DNA from: Pseudooceanicola marinus
Lineage (GTDB): Bacteria; Pseudomonadota; Alphaproteobacteria; Rhodobacterales; Rhodobacteraceae
Direction: 5' to 3'
NCBI RefSeq assembly: GCF_002786295.1
Contig: NZ_PGTC01000018.1
Location: 478,497-542,496 of the forward strand
Length of the DNA stretch: 64,000 nucleotides
How positions within the stretch are numbered: the first letter of the stretch is position 1; every line of letters begins with the position of its first letter. Made by a program: the position numbers and the translations under genes. The notes under the pieces are model-generated. The model worked only from the letters and a program-made list of their open reading frames with translations, had not been told where the DNA came from and searched no databases. This document shows, in pieces, positions 1 to 9,869 of this stretch.

Positions 1-2
1 TC

Positions 3-1325
3 GCCGGCGTCACCCTCTATGACAGCCTGACCCGGGGCTCGACCCCGCCCGCAGACCTGGTGATGACCCCGCTGGCCCGCGACGACCAGGCGCGGGCCGA
101 GGCCGGGGATTTCGCCCGGCTCGATGGCGTGCCGGTGCCAGCCCAGGTCACCCGCGCCTCGATCCGCGACAGCACGGCGGAGGACTTCGGCAGCCCCGTC
201 CTGCGGCTGGCCATCGTGTCCGACGGGCTGCGCTACGAGGTCGCCCGGCTGGAGGGCGGCGCGCGCACCGCCCCCGAAAAGCTGGGCCAGGTCACCCGGC
301 TGATGGCCAGCTACTGCAACGACCCGGTGCTCTTTGCCCGCGCGGGCGAGGCGCCTTGGATGCGGATCGACGGGGCCGCCGTCTGGGGCTGCGCCGCCGC
401 GCCGGGGGATTACCGGCTGGGCGCGCTGCTGTTGGCGCTGATCGCCCTCGCCGTGCTGTGGACACGGGTGACAGAGGTGGCCGCGCGCTTCTCCGGCTTC
501 GCCCGCGCCCTGGGCCGGCGGCGTGTGGCGGGCGGGCCGGAACGCTACTCCGCCGATGGCCCGGCCGAGCTGGCGGAGCTGGTGGAGGCGGTCAACGATC
601 ATCTGGCGGATGAACGCGCCCGCCTCGCCCGGCGGGCGGAAATCCTGTCGGGGGTCAGTCACGACCTGGGCACCCCGGCCACCCGGCTGCGCCTGCGCGC
701 GCGCCTGATCGCCGACGACGCCCTGCGGGGCAAGTTCGAGCATGACATCGACCGGATGACAGGGATGATCGACAGCGTGCTGTCCTACACCCGCTCCGAG
801 ATGTCGGCGGAGGCCCCGCGTGAGCTGTCGCTCAGTTCCCTGCTGGAGGCGCTGGTGGATGACTATCGCGACATGGGCAGCCCGGTGCGGCTGCGCGCGT
901 CGGTGCCCGCGCGGATCGCGGCGCAGGGCACGCTCTTTGCCCCAAGGGGCGGCGCCCGGGCCGGCGCCCTGCCTGGCCCCGGCGCGGGCCCGGTGCTGGT
1001 CACCGCCCGCCCCGTGGCCCTGGGCCGCGCCATAGGCAACCTGATCGACAACGCCCTGAAATACGGTCGTCACGCCGAGGTCGCGCTGGAGGTTGCCGCC
1101 GACCGCGTGGCGATTCTGGTGGAGGATGCGGGCCAGGGGATGGACGCCCGCGCGGTCGAGGCCATGATGCGCCCCTTCCGGCGTGGCGAGAACGCCGCGA
1201 CGACCGAGGGGTTCGGCCTGGGCCTGACCATCGTGCAGGCGGTGGCCGAACAGCACGGCGGCAGCCTGTCCTTCCAGGATGGCGCCCACGGCCTCATCGC
1301 GCGGCTGGAGCTTGCCCGCCGCTAG
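3..1325 (+). CDS. Sensor histidine kinase, 3' part (5' end outside window)
   Basis: The frame is open to the left edge, so the N-terminus and probably the first membrane segment are missing; 440 residues are visible. An extracytoplasmic-looking region is followed by a membrane helix (about nt 417-470), a HAMP-like linker, the dimerisation/phospho-acceptor box SHDLGTP (His codon at nt 660-662), an N box NLIDNALKYG (about nt 1040-1070), a G1 box DAGQGMD and a G2 box GFGLGL. This is the order of an EnvZ-type membrane histidine kinase. The H-box has Gly where HDLRTP is usual. The partner response regulator is presumably to the left. The signal is unknown. It is convergent with mraY. Confidence 0.9.
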   Translation, partial: AGVTLYDSLTRGSTPPADLVMTPLARDDQARAEAGDFARLDGVPVPAQVTRASIRDSTAEDFGSPVLRLAIVSDGLRYEVARLEGGARTAPEKLGQVTRLMASYCNDPVLFARAGEAPWMRIDGAAVWGCAAAPGDYRLGALLLALIALAVLWTRVTEVAARFSGFARALGRRRVAGGPERYSADGPAELAELVEAVNDHLADERARLARRAEILSGVSHDLGTPATRLRLRARLIADDALRGKFEHDIDRMTGMIDSVLSYTRSEMSAEAPRELSLSSLLEALVDDYRDMGSPVRLRASVPARIAAQGTLFAPRGGARAGALPGPGAGPVLVTARPVALGRAIGNLIDNALKYGRHAEVALEVAADRVAILVEDAGQGMDARAVEAMMRPFRRGENAATTEGFGLGLTIVQAVAEQHGGSLSFQDGAHGLIARLELARR

Positions 1326-1367
1326 GCGGCCTGCCCCGGGGTCACGCCCCGCCGCCGCCCTTTCGAC

Positions 1368-1396
1368 GTGAGTATTTGGAACAAGGTGAAGACAGG
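1368..1396 (+). repeat. Dispersed GAGTATTT...GGTGAAGAC motif, copy 1
   Basis: The sequence reads GTGAGTATTT, six variable bases, then AGGTGAAGACAGG. Close relatives occur at 13020, 40448 and (minus strand) 44652, with a shorter relative at 19525. It lies in the 255-bp gap between the convergent kinase and mraY. The same gap has ATATCCCGGGGGAAATTGAG at 1507, and a close relative of that string sits at 35098. Function unknown. Confidence 0.5.
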
Positions 1397-1580
1397 ATGG
1401 CGGCGCCAGCCAGGCGCCCGCGCTCGCCTGCCCCGAGGTGGCACCGGCCCGGCCCGAAGGGCGGTCGCCTCCCCGGCGCTGTCCCGCCCCTTCTCTTTGC
1501 CGGCAATATCCCGGGGGAAATTGAGCCCGGCACGGCCTCAAGGCGGGCAAAGACCCCGCCCCACCGGGCCAGGGCGCCGT

Positions 1581-2663
1581 TCAGCGCAGTTTCAGCGTGG
1601 CCAGACCGATGATCGCGAGGATCAGCGAGATGATCCAGAAGCGGATCACGATGGTCGGCTCCGCCCAGCCCTTCTTCTCGTAGTGGTGGTGGATCGGGGC
1701 CATCAAGAAGACGCGCTTGCCCGTCCGCTTGAAGTAGAGGACCTGGATGATCACCGACAGCGCCTCGACCACGAAGAGGCCGCCAACGATGCCCAGCACG
1801 ATCTCGTGCTTGGTGGCCACGGCGATGGCGCCAAGCGCGCCGCCAAGCGCCAGGGACCCGGTGTCGCCCATGAAGACCGCCGCCGGCGGGGCGTTGTACC
1901 ACAGAAAGCCCAGGCCGCCGCCCATCAGGCCCGCGACGAAGATCACGATCTCCCCCGTGCCCGGCACATAGTGCAGGCCGAGGTAGTCGGTGAAGGTGGT
2001 GTTGCCGACGAAATAGGCGATCACCCCGAGTGCGGCGGAGGCGATCATCACCGGCATGATCGCCAGCCCGTCCAGCCCGTCGGTCAGGTTCACCGCATTG
2101 GCCGCGCCGACGATCACAAACATGGCGAAGGGCACGAAGAAGACACCGAGGTGCAGCAGCACGTCCTTGAAGATCGGGAAGGCCAGGGCGAACTGCATGT
2201 CCTCGGGATGGAACCAGGAGGCCCAGAGCGAGGCCACCAGGGCGATCAGGAACCCGAGCAGCAGGCGCATCCGCGCCGAGACCCCGGCGGTATTCTGCTT
2301 CGACACCTTGGCGTAGTCATCGGCAAAGCCGATGGCCCCGAAGGACAGGGTCACGAAGAGGACCAGCCAGACGTAGGGGTTGTCCCACCGTGCCCAGAAG
2401 AGCGTCGCCGTGGTCAGTGCGCCGACGATCAGCAGCCCGCCCATGGTCGGCGTGCCGGCCTTCGACAGGTGCCCCTCCGGCCCGTCAGACCGGATCGGCT
2501 GGCCCTTTCCCTGGCTGCGGCGCAACACGTTGATCAGGCGCGGCCCGAAAAAGAAGCCGAAGAAAAGTGCCGTGAGAAAGGCCCCGCCCGCGCGGAAGGT
2601 GATGTAGCGGAAGAGGTTGAACACGTCACCGCCATCGGACAGGGCGGTCAGCCAGTAAAGCAT
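1581..2663 (-). CDS. mraY: Phospho-N-acetylmuramoyl-pentapeptide transferase
   Basis: MraY transfers phospho-MurNAc-pentapeptide to undecaprenyl phosphate, making lipid I at the inner membrane. The 360-residue product has the usual length and about ten hydrophobic segments. Family motifs are visible: DDYAKV, the [11 protein letters not shown] loop, [12 protein letters not shown] and the [12 protein letters not shown] loop near the C-terminus, which together hold the catalytic Asp and His residues. It lies 61 bp downstream of murF and is the last dcw gene before a convergent kinase gene; murD and ftsW do not follow it here. Confidence 0.97.
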   Translation of the reverse strand: MLYWLTALSDGGDVFNLFRYITFRAGGAFLTALFFGFFFGPRLINVLRRSQGKGQPIRSDGPEGHLSKAGTPTMGGLLIVGALTTATLFWARWDNPYVWLVLFVTLSFGAIGFADDYAKVSKQNTAGVSARMRLLLGFLIALVASLWASWFHPEDMQFALAFPIFKDVLLHLGVFFVPFAMFVIVGAANAVNLTDGLDGLAIMPVMIASAALGVIAYFVGNTTFTDYLGLHYVPGTGEIVIFVAGLMGGGLGFLWYNAPPAAVFMGDTGSLALGGALGAIAVATKHEIVLGIVGGLFVVEALSVIIQVLYFKRTGKRVFLMAPIHHHYEKKGWAEPTIVIRFWIISLILAIIGLATLKLR

Positions 2664-2724
2664 CTGGGAAGGGTCCTTTCGGGCGTATACGGGGGCGGAG
2701 CGAGCCGCCGGGTCGGGCGGGGCC

Positions 2725-4158
2725 TCACTCGTCGGCGGGATGGCTCAGTTTGCGCAGGGCGTCAACCACGGTCGAGACTTTCGACCCCTTGGAGCCCTTG
2801 ATGAGCACGACATCGCCCGCATCCACCAACCGCAGCGCGTTCGCCGCCAGGGGTTTGGCTGTCTCGCAGAAGCGGCCCCGCTGATGCAGGGGCAGCGCAT
2901 CGTAGAAGGGTTTCATCCGGGTGCCGACGCAATGGACCAGATCGACCCGTTCCAGCGCCGGGTGCTCGGCCAGGGCACGGTGCATTTCCATCTCCTGCGC
3001 GCCCAGCTCCAGCATCTCGCCCAGCACGGCGATCCGGCGTCCCTGGGCATGGCGGCCCAGGTTATCGCGCGGACGCGAGGCGGCCAGCACGTCCAGCGCC
3101 GCCCCCATGGAGGCCGGGTTGGCGTTGAAGGCGTCGTCGATCAGCTCGAAGGACAGAGCGCGGTCCAGCGGGTCGAGGATGCGCCACTGGCGCAGGCCGC
3201 GGCCCGGCGGCGGCACCCAGCGACCAAGCGCGGCCAGCGCCAGCGCCCGGTCGAGGCCCAGCACATGCGACACCGCCAGCACGGCCAGCGCGTTCAGCGC
3301 GAAATGCCGCCCCGCCGCCTGTACCTTCCAGGTGACCGGCGTGCGCCAGGCCCGCGCCTCGCAGACCAGGCAATCTTCGGCCAGGGTGACCTGCATCAGC
3401 CGGTGGTGACAGTTGCGGCTTTCGCCGAAGCGCAGCACCTTGGCCTTCTGGGCCCGCGCCGCCGCCACCAGGATCGGCGTCGTGTCCAGATCCCCGTTCA
3501 GCACCGCCACCCCGCCGGGTTCCAGCCCCTCGACGATGGTGGCCTTTTCGCGTGCGATGCCCTCAATGTTGTCGAAGGCCTCCAGGTGCGCGGCGACGAC
3601 GGTGGTCACCACCGCCACATGCGGCCGCGCCAGCCGGGTCAGGGGCGCAATCTCTCCGGGGTGGTTCATGCCGATCTCGATCACCCCCAGGTCGGTGTCG
3701 CGCGGCATCCGCGCCAGGGTCAGGGGCACGCCCCAGTGGTTATTGTAGCTGGCCTCGGCGGCGTGGGTCTTGCGCTGCGCGGCGAAGACCTCGCGCAGCA
3801 TTTCCTTGGTGGAGGTCTTGCCGGCCGAGCCGGTCACCGCCACCACGCGGCCTGTCATCCGGGCACGGGCGGCACGGGCCAGGCCCTCCAGCCCCTCCAG
3901 CACGTTGTCGACGATCAGCAGCGGCGCATCGGGGGCCACGCCCTCGGGCACATGGGTCACCAAGGCAGCCGCGGCGCCCTTCTCCAGCGCCTGGGCCACG
4001 AACTCATGCCCGTCGCGCGCCGCCGACAGAGCCACGAAGAGGTCGCCGGGCACCAGTGTGCGGGTGTCGATGGAGACGCCCGAGGCGCTCCAGTCGCCGC
4101 GCGCCTCACCGCCCGTGGCGCGGGCGGCCTCGGCGGCGGGCCACAGATCCGTGCTCAT
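2725..4158 (-). CDS. murF: UDP-MurNAc-tripeptide--D-alanyl-D-alanine ligase
   Basis: MurF adds D-Ala-D-Ala to the UDP-MurNAc-tripeptide in the cytoplasm. The 477-residue protein has the Mur ligase N-domain, an ATP loop [10 protein letters not shown], the central motif [23 protein letters not shown] and a C-terminal Mur ligase domain with [11 protein letters not shown]. The start overlaps the murE stop by 4 bp, showing tight translational coupling within the dcw operon. Confidence 0.97.
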   Translation of the reverse strand: MSTDLWPAAEAARATGGEARGDWSASGVSIDTRTLVPGDLFVALSAARDGHEFVAQALEKGAAAALVTHVPEGVAPDAPLLIVDNVLEGLEGLARAARARMTGRVVAVTGSAGKTSTKEMLREVFAAQRKTHAAEASYNNHWGVPLTLARMPRDTDLGVIEIGMNHPGEIAPLTRLARPHVAVVTTVVAAHLEAFDNIEGIAREKATIVEGLEPGGVAVLNGDLDTTPILVAAARAQKAKVLRFGESRNCHHRLMQVTLAEDCLVCEARAWRTPVTWKVQAAGRHFALNALAVLAVSHVLGLDRALALAALGRWVPPPGRGLRQWRILDPLDRALSFELIDDAFNANPASMGAALDVLAASRPRDNLGRHAQGRRIAVLGEMLELGAQEMEMHRALAEHPALERVDLVHCVGTRMKPFYDALPLHQRGRFCETAKPLAANALRLVDAGDVVLIKGSKGSKVSTVVDALRKLSHPADE

Positions 4159-5669
4159 GCCAGCCTCCCGTCGAGGGCGGCGACGGCCACCGAGGCCTGT
4201 TCCACATCATCGAAGGGATAGACCGTGTCGCCCACGATCTGGCCGGTCTCATGCCCCTTGCCCGCGATCAGCAGCGCGTCGCCGGGGCCTAGCGCGTCGA
4301 TGGCGCGCAGGATCGCCTCGGCCCGGTCGCCGACCTCGATCGCCTCGGGGCAGCCCATCAGGACCGCCTGACGGATCGCCGCCGGGTCCTCGGAGCGGGG
4401 GTTGTCGTCGGTGACGAAGACCAGGTCGGCGTTTTCCGCCGCGGCCTCCCCCATCAGGGGGCGCTTGGTGCGGTCACGGTCTCCGCCGGCGCCGACGATG
4501 CACAGGATGCGGCCCATCACATGCGGGCGCAGCGCCTTCAGCGCGGTGGCCACGGCATCGGGCGTATGGGCGTAATCGACGAAGACCGCCGCGCCGTTGT
4601 CGCGGGTGGCGGCCAGCTGCATCCGGCCGCGCACGCCCTTGAGATGCGGCAGCACGCCGAAAACCTCGTCCGGGGTTTCCCCGGTCAGCAGGGCAAGGCC
4701 CGCCGCCAGCATGACGTTTTCCCCCTGGAAGCCGCCGATCAGATCCAGCGGCACCTGGTATTCCTGCCCGTTGAACCCGACGCGCAGGATCTGCCCGTGG
4801 GGGGTGAAGCGGCGCGCGATCAGGCGCATCTCGGCCTCTGCCGACTCGCCCACGGTCAGCACGTCCAGCCCGTGCTCCTCCGCCCGGGTCGCCATCGTCG
4901 TGCCCCGCGCGCCGTCGAGGTTGATGACCGCGTGGCCCTCAGGCGCCAGGACGCGGGTGAAGAGAGAGGCCTTGGCCTCGAAATAGTCGTTGAAGCTGGC
5001 GTGGTAGTCGAGGTGATCCTGCGTCAGGTTGGTAAACCCGCCGGCGGCCAGCACCACGCCGTCCAGCCGCCGCTGCGCCAGCCCGTGGGAGGAAGCCTCC
5101 ATCGCGCAATGGGTCACGCCGGCATGCGCCGCCTCGGCCAGGACCCGGTGCAGGGTGATCGGCTCGGGCGTGGTATGGGCCAGCGCATGGGTGAAATCCC
5201 CCTCGACCCCGGTGGTGCCGAGGTTGATCGCCGTATGGCCCAAGGCCTGCCAGATCTGCCGCAGAAAGGTCGCCACGGAGGTCTTGCCGTTGGTGCCGGT
5301 GACAGCGGCCATGATGCGCGGCTGCACGCCGAACCACAGCGCGGCGGCACAGGCCAGCGCCTGGCGCGGATCCTCGGCCACCACCAGCGCGGCGTCGGAG
5401 CCGGTCAGCACCTCGGTAGCGATGCGCGCGCCCTCCGCATCTGTCAGGATCGCCGCGGCGCCCTGGGTCAGGGCGGTGGCGATGAATTCGGCCCCGTGAA
5501 TGCGGGTGCCCGGCATGGCGGCGAAGAGAAAGCCCGGGGCCACCTCGCGGCTGTCGACGGCCAGTCCGGTGACCTGCACCTCGCGGCCCGCACGGGCCGT
5601 CAGCCCCAGTTCCGCCAGGCTCTTGGCCCGTGCGCCGCCTCCGTTCGCCCTGCCCTGTTCGTCGGTCAT
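4155..5669 (-). CDS. murE: UDP-MurNAc-Ala-Glu--meso-diaminopimelate ligase
   Basis: MurE adds the third stem-peptide residue. The 504-residue product has the ATP loop TGTNGKTSVATF, the TTPEP and MEASSHGL substrate motifs, and DDNPRSEDP, which contains the DNPR signature of meso-diaminopimelate-specific enzymes, as expected for a Gram-negative. The C-terminal domain has FVDYAHTPDAV and IAGKGHE. It overlaps murF by 4 bp and sits 112 bp downstream of ftsI. Confidence 0.97.
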   Translation of the reverse strand: MTDEQGRANGGGARAKSLAELGLTARAGREVQVTGLAVDSREVAPGFLFAAMPGTRIHGAEFIATALTQGAAAILTDAEGARIATEVLTGSDAALVVAEDPRQALACAAALWFGVQPRIMAAVTGTNGKTSVATFLRQIWQALGHTAINLGTTGVEGDFTHALAHTTPEPITLHRVLAEAAHAGVTHCAMEASSHGLAQRRLDGVVLAAGGFTNLTQDHLDYHASFNDYFEAKASLFTRVLAPEGHAVINLDGARGTTMATRAEEHGLDVLTVGESAEAEMRLIARRFTPHGQILRVGFNGQEYQVPLDLIGGFQGENVMLAAGLALLTGETPDEVFGVLPHLKGVRGRMQLAATRDNGAAVFVDYAHTPDAVATALKALRPHVMGRILCIVGAGGDRDRTKRPLMGEAAAENADLVFVTDDNPRSEDPAAIRQAVLMGCPEAIEVGDRAEAILRAIDALGPGDALLIAGKGHETGQIVGDTVYPFDDVEQASVAVAALDGRLA

Positions 5670-5781
5670 TCGCGTCGCCTTTCCGGGCCCCCGCCCACGC
5701 TGTGCGCTGTCTCCACCCCGGCGCCGTGGCCCGGGGGCCGCAGCCCGCAGGCCCGGCCCGCCCGGGGCATCGCGGGGCGGA

Positions 5782-7572
5782 TCAGTTCGATGTCAGCGTT
5801 ATATCAGCCGCCGAGACGGGTTCAACGGCAGGCCGCAGGCCCAACAGGGGGGCGATCCGGCGGATCACCTCGGCCGCGACCGGCACGGCGGTCCAGCCGG
5901 CGGTGCGCCGGTCCATGCCGTAGATATGGGTTTCCGGCTCATCCAGCATCAGGATCAACGTGTAGCGCGGATCGGAAGCCGGGAAGATCGAGGCGAAGGT
6001 CGCGATCGTCTTGTCCTCGTAATAGCCGCCCGAGGGCCGCAGCTTGTTCGCCGTGCCGGTCTTGCCGCCCACCTCGTAGCCCTCGACATCGCCGAAGGAG
6101 GCCGTGCCCTCGGTCACCACTTCGCGCAGCATCTGGCGCAGCGTGGCGGAGGTGCCTTCGGACATCACGCGGGTGCCTTCAGGCGGCGTGTCGCGCCGCA
6201 GCAGCGTGGGTTTCAGCAGGCGCCCGCCATTGGCGATGGCGGCATAGGCAGCGGCCACATGGGCCAGCGACACGGACATGCCGTGGCCGTAGGAGACCGT
6301 CATCGTGGTCAGTTCGGACCAGTTCGACTGGGTGCGCGGATCGGCGCTGGAGGCTTCCGCGATCTCCAGCGGCACCGTCTCCATCATGCCGAGCCGACGC
6401 AGGAATACCTGCTGCCGTTCCGGCCCGATCTTCTGCGCCAGGCGCGCCGTGCCGATGTTCGAGCTTTCCACCAGGATCTCGCGCACGTCGGTTTCGGTGC
6501 CAAGGTAGTGGTCATCGGAGATCGAGAAGCGCCCCCAGCGGATCGGCCCGCGAATGTCGATCACCGTGTCGGGGGTGGCGATGCCCTCCTCCAGCACCTG
6601 GGCGATGGTGAAGGCCTTGAAGACAGAGCCCAGTTCATAGACGCCCTGCACCGCGCGGTTGAACAGCGGGCTGTCGTCGGGGTGCCCCGAGGTCGGGTTG
6701 TGCGGGCGGTCGTTGGGGTCGAAATCGGGCAGGCTGGCCATGGCCACCACTTCGCCGGTGTTGACATCCATCAGCACGGCCGCCGCGCCCTTGGCCTTCA
6801 TCAGGGACATGCCGCCCGCCAGCACCTGTTCCAGCGCCGCCTGCACCGTCAGGTCCAGCGACAGGCGCAGGGGCTGACCGGCCTTGGCCGGGTCGCGCAG
6901 CCGTTCATCGAAGGCATGTTCCAGCCCGGCAGAGCCCTTGATCTCGGCCCAGCGGGTGCCCTCGTTGTCGAAGGTGGAGCCGCCCAGGATATGCGCCGCG
7001 ATCGGCCCGTTGGGGTAAAGCCGCATCTCGCGCGGGCCGAAATGCAGGCCCGGCTCGCCGATGTCATGCACCTGCTGGCGCTGTTCGGGGCTGAGGGTGC
7101 GGCGGATCCAGTAAAACTTCGATCCCGGCGTGGTGAAACGGCGGGTGAGTGTCTCGGCATCCAGCTCGGGGAAGATCTTCGCCAGTTCCTTGGCCGCGCG
7201 CTCGGGCTCGATCATCTGGTGCGGGTGCGCATAAAGCGCCGAGGTCTCCATGTTGGTCGCCAGGATGCGGCCCCGGCGGTCCACGATCTCGGCGCGCGTC
7301 GGCACGATCTGCGACGCGACACCTGCGCGGGCGGTGCGCGGCTCCTCCCCTTCGGAGCCGGCCATGACGCCCATGCGCAGGCCGATGACCGAGAAGGCAC
7401 AGAAGAAGGCCAGCCCCATCACCAGCAGCCGGGTCTCGGCGCGGGCACGGGAATGGTCCCGCATCTCCTCGTGCCGGCGGCGAATGTTCTCCCGCTCGAT
7501 CACGTCGGGGTTCTCGCCCCGGGCGCGGGCGTCGAGGATACGGGCCAGGGGGCGCAGCGGCGTGCGTGTCAT
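5782..7572 (-). CDS. ftsI: Septal peptidoglycan transpeptidase FtsI (PBP3)
   Basis: FtsI cross-links septal peptidoglycan. The chosen start at 7572 gives 596 residues and an ATGA overlap with the ftsL stop; upstream extension in the same frame only reads through ftsL. A cytoplasmic tail of about 45 residues is followed by one membrane helix (about 48-68), a dimerisation domain, and the transpeptidase domain with SVFK (S316, K319), SSN (370-372) and KTG (504-506). It is a class B PBP of usual length. Confidence 0.96.
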   Translation of the reverse strand: MTRTPLRPLARILDARARGENPDVIERENIRRRHEEMRDHSRARAETRLLVMGLAFFCAFSVIGLRMGVMAGSEGEEPRTARAGVASQIVPTRAEIVDRRGRILATNMETSALYAHPHQMIEPERAAKELAKIFPELDAETLTRRFTTPGSKFYWIRRTLSPEQRQQVHDIGEPGLHFGPREMRLYPNGPIAAHILGGSTFDNEGTRWAEIKGSAGLEHAFDERLRDPAKAGQPLRLSLDLTVQAALEQVLAGGMSLMKAKGAAAVLMDVNTGEVVAMASLPDFDPNDRPHNPTSGHPDDSPLFNRAVQGVYELGSVFKAFTIAQVLEEGIATPDTVIDIRGPIRWGRFSISDDHYLGTETDVREILVESSNIGTARLAQKIGPERQQVFLRRLGMMETVPLEIAEASSADPRTQSNWSELTTMTVSYGHGMSVSLAHVAAAYAAIANGGRLLKPTLLRRDTPPEGTRVMSEGTSATLRQMLREVVTEGTASFGDVEGYEVGGKTGTANKLRPSGGYYEDKTIATFASIFPASDPRYTLILMLDEPETHIYGMDRRTAGWTAVPVAAEVIRRIAPLLGLRPAVEPVSAADITLTSN

Positions 7573-7970
7573 TCCGCGCCCTCCGTGCTGTCGTCGGCGC
7601 CGCTCTGGTCGGGGGCGGGCCCCAGCGAGGAGACATCGACGGGATTGTTGAACACCACCTCCGCCTCGGGCGCGGGCGCGGGGGCCGGCGGGAAGCGCAC
7701 CTGGGCCACCTTGCCGAACTGCGACGGGTCCAGCGGTTGCAGCTGCAGGTCGGGGAAGTTGATCTCGGCCAGGTCGCGCAGGCGATCGGGCCGGTTCAGA
7801 TAGGCCCATTCGGCGCGCAGCATATTCAGCCGGGCCCGGGCCCGCGCGATGTCGTCCTGCAACTGTTCGGACTGTGCGATGGCCGACTGGGTCTCATAGT
7901 TCTCACGGTAGGCCCAGAAGGCCAGGCCGATCACCGACAGCGCGGAAATCAGGTAGAGAAAGGTCCTCAT
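7569..7970 (-). CDS. ftsL: Cell division protein FtsL
   Basis: A 133-residue bitopic protein: an N-terminal membrane helix (about residues 3-20, [19 protein letters not shown]), then a coiled-coil-like stretch ([22 protein letters not shown]) and the [11 protein letters not shown] motif typical of alphaproteobacterial FtsL. The C-terminal tail is rich in Pro, Ala and acidic residues. It overlaps rsmH by 4 bp and ftsI by 4 bp. Sequence divergence is normal for FtsL; position in the cluster supports the call. Confidence 0.9.
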   Translation of the reverse strand: MRTFLYLISALSVIGLAFWAYRENYETQSAIAQSEQLQDDIARARARLNMLRAEWAYLNRPDRLRDLAEINFPDLQLQPLDPSQFGKVAQVRFPPAPAPAPEAEVVFNNPVDVSSLGPAPDQSGADDSTEGAE

Positions 7971-9019
7971 CGTCTTCTTCCTCCTTTGCCGCCGGGCTTC
8001 GCGGCGCCGGGCATGCCCATGGCGGCACGATCGACATCCTCGGCGGGGGCACTGGTGCGGAAGCCGACGCGCAGGCGGGCGGACCGCGAGCGCGGGTTCA
8101 CGGCCAGTTCGTCGTCATCCGGGCCGATGCCCTTCTTTGTCTTCTGGGTGAAGGCGGCGGCCTCGGCCTCCTGCACGGGGGCGTAGCGGTTCACGTTGCC
8201 GGAATGGCCGGTGCGCAGCTGGAAGAAGCGTTTCACCATCCGGTCCTCGATCGAGTGGAAGGTGACCACGGCCAGCGCGCCGCCCGGCGGCAGGGCGCGT
8301 TCGGCGGCCATCAGCCCCTCGGCCAGGGCACCGTATTCGTCGTTCACCGCGATGCGTAGTGCCTGGAAGCTGCGGGTGGCGGCGTGGCTCTGCCCCGGCT
8401 TGGTGCGCGGCAGCGTGCGTTCGATCAGCTCGGCCAGGCGCAGGGTGGTGGTGATCGGTTCCTCTTCGCGGGCACGCACGATGGCGCGGGCGATGCGACG
8501 CGAGGCACGTTCTTCGCCGTAAAGGTAGAGGGTGTCAGCCAGCGGCCCCTCCTCCATCTCGTTCACCAGGTCCGCCGCCGACGGTCCCGACTGCGACATG
8601 CGCATGTCCAGCGGCCCGTCGCGCAGGAAGGAGAAGCCGCGCTCGGCCAGATCCAGCTGCATGGAAGACACGCCGAGGTCGAGCACGATCCCTGCAAGCC
8701 CTTCGGGCGCATGGGTTTCGGCCACGGCATCCATGTTTGCAAAGTTCTCCTGCACGATTTGCAAACGATCACCCCAAGCGGGCGCCCAGCTTTCGGCCAT
8801 CTGCAGGGCCAGCGGATCCTGATCGATGCCGATCACGCGGTCCGCACCGGCCTCCAGCAGGCCACGGGCATAGCCGCCGGCACCGAATGTGCCGTCAATC
8901 CAGGTGCCGGTGACAGGGGCCACGGCCGCCAGCAGCGGGCGCAACAGGACGGGCACATGCGGGGCCTCGGCCTTGGCTTCGGGCCCGGAGGTGGAAGGGG
9001 TCTCGGGGCGATCAGCCAT
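7967..9019 (-). CDS. rsmH: 16S rRNA m4C1402 methyltransferase
   Basis: RsmH (MraW) N4-methylates C1402 of 16S rRNA using SAM. The 350-residue protein has HVPVLL, the SAM motif [25 protein letters not shown], and [13 protein letters not shown], all diagnostic. The C-terminus ends in a basic run that overlaps ftsL by 4 bp. It lies 3 bp downstream of mraZ and is clearly cotranscribed. Confidence 0.97.
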   Translation of the reverse strand: MADRPETPSTSGPEAKAEAPHVPVLLRPLLAAVAPVTGTWIDGTFGAGGYARGLLEAGADRVIGIDQDPLALQMAESWAPAWGDRLQIVQENFANMDAVAETHAPEGLAGIVLDLGVSSMQLDLAERGFSFLRDGPLDMRMSQSGPSAADLVNEMEEGPLADTLYLYGEERASRRIARAIVRAREEEPITTTLRLAELIERTLPRTKPGQSHAATRSFQALRIAVNDEYGALAEGLMAAERALPPGGALAVVTFHSIEDRMVKRFFQLRTGHSGNVNRYAPVQEAEAAAFTQKTKKGIGPDDDELAVNPRSRSARLRVGFRTSAPAEDVDRAAMGMPGAAKPGGKGGRRR

Positions 9020-9022
9020 CTC

Positions 9023-9574
9023 TCACTCCTCCGTCGGGACAACAGAGAGATGCGGGCGCGCCTGGGCCTCGGCGCGCAGGTCATCCAGCAGCGCCTCGGG
9101 ATCGAAATCTTCGTCCTCGTCGTCCAGCAGGGCCTCCTGCTCCTCGACCATGGCGTCGTAGGCCTCGGGCCGCCAGATCTGGAACGTCTTGCCGACGCCG
9201 GCGAACAGCACGGTTTCACCCGCCCCAACGCCGATCTTCTCGCGCAGCTTGGCGGGCAGGACGATGCGGCCCGTGTCGTCGATGGCAAATTCGGTGGACT
9301 GGGAGATGTACCAGCGGCGCATCAGCTTGGTACGCGGCTTCGACTGCGGCAGGCGCAGGATCATCTCGACCGTCTCGGACATGGTCTCGGCCGAGTAGCA
9401 TTCCACGTGATTGTCGAGGTGGCCGCCGAAGACGGCATACATGCGGGCGGTCTTGCCGGGGGCGTATTCGCTGTCCTGGGATTCGAGCACGGCACGGAAC
9501 TTGGCCGGGATGGAGACCCGACCCTTGGAGTCCACCTTGAACTCCTCCTCACCCGTGAACCTTTTTTCGCTCAA
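9023..9574 (-). CDS. mraZ: Transcriptional regulator MraZ
   Basis: MraZ is a DNA-binding regulator of the dcw operon. Two SpoVT/AbrB half-domains are visible: FKVDSKGRVSIPAKFR near the N-terminus and FAIDDTGRIVLPAKLREKI at about 95-115. The 183-residue length exceeds the usual 140-160 because of an acidic C-terminal extension (DDEDEDFDPEALL). It is first in the operon. The region upstream carries TGGG/CCCA repeats that may be its own operator and an intrinsic terminator that may attenuate it. Confidence 0.95.
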   Translation of the reverse strand: MSEKRFTGEEEFKVDSKGRVSIPAKFRAVLESQDSEYAPGKTARMYAVFGGHLDNHVECYSAETMSETVEMILRLPQSKPRTKLMRRWYISQSTEFAIDDTGRIVLPAKLREKIGVGAGETVLFAGVGKTFQIWRPEAYDAMVEEQEALLDDEDEDFDPEALLDDLRAEAQARPHLSVVPTEE

Positions 9575-9633
9575 GGTTCCACTCGTCCCCTGTCCCCCTT
9601 GACCTGATTCTCCAGATGCGATTCCCTGAAACG

Positions 9634-9673
9634 GAAAACGGCGGATAGGACTGCTGCCACTGCCCTATCCGCC
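9634..9673 (-). terminator. Intrinsic terminator in the mraZ leader
   Basis: A 10-bp perfect GC-rich stem is followed by a T-rich tail (GTTTT) on the minus strand, between the presumed dcw promoter and mraZ. It must be read through for dcw expression. Confidence 0.75.
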
Positions 9674-9793
9674 GCCCTCGTCCCGTTTCCGGGTAGTCCG
9701 ACTGCGCGCGGCCACCTGGGGGGATGTCTGCTCGCCCCGCGCGCCGGATCTCTGGTTATGTGTGATGAAGGCGGGGCCTGTACTACTCACTGC

Positions 9794-9828
9794 CTTGGGA
9801 CATCTTGGGAGGTCTTGCGCCTCTTGGG
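9794..9828 (+). repeat. Four CTTGGG-type direct repeats at 9-10 bp spacing
   Basis: CTTGGG at 9794, CTTGGG at 9804, CTTGCG at 9814 and CTTGGG at 9823. E. coli MraZ binds TGGGN boxes separated by 5 nt (10-bp period), so this spacing is suggestive. The boxes here are on the strand opposite to mraZ. Confidence 0.45.
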
Positions 9829-9869
9829 CCCCTATGTGTTCCCGTCCTCATCTGTCGCCATGGTTGTCA

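Larger units (their letters stand above)
9634..9850 (-). ncRNA. Candidate UpsM-like attenuated mraZ leader RNA (5' end approximate)
   Basis: On the mraZ sense strand a perfect 10-bp stem, GGCGGATAGG / CCTATCCGCC (9673-9664 with 9649-9640; 14-nt loop), is followed at once by GTTTTCCGTTTC, which looks like an intrinsic terminator 60 bp before the mraZ start. In Rhodobacter sphaeroides the abundant sRNA UpsM arises by termination in the mraZ 5' leader, so a similar RNA is likely here. I cannot fix the 5' end; about 9850 is a guess from the repeats at 9870-9912. Confidence 0.5.

Noticed and set aside
2740..4221. A 493-codon plus-strand frame opposite murF
   Set aside because: Shadow of murF; composition is that of reverse-strand codon bias.
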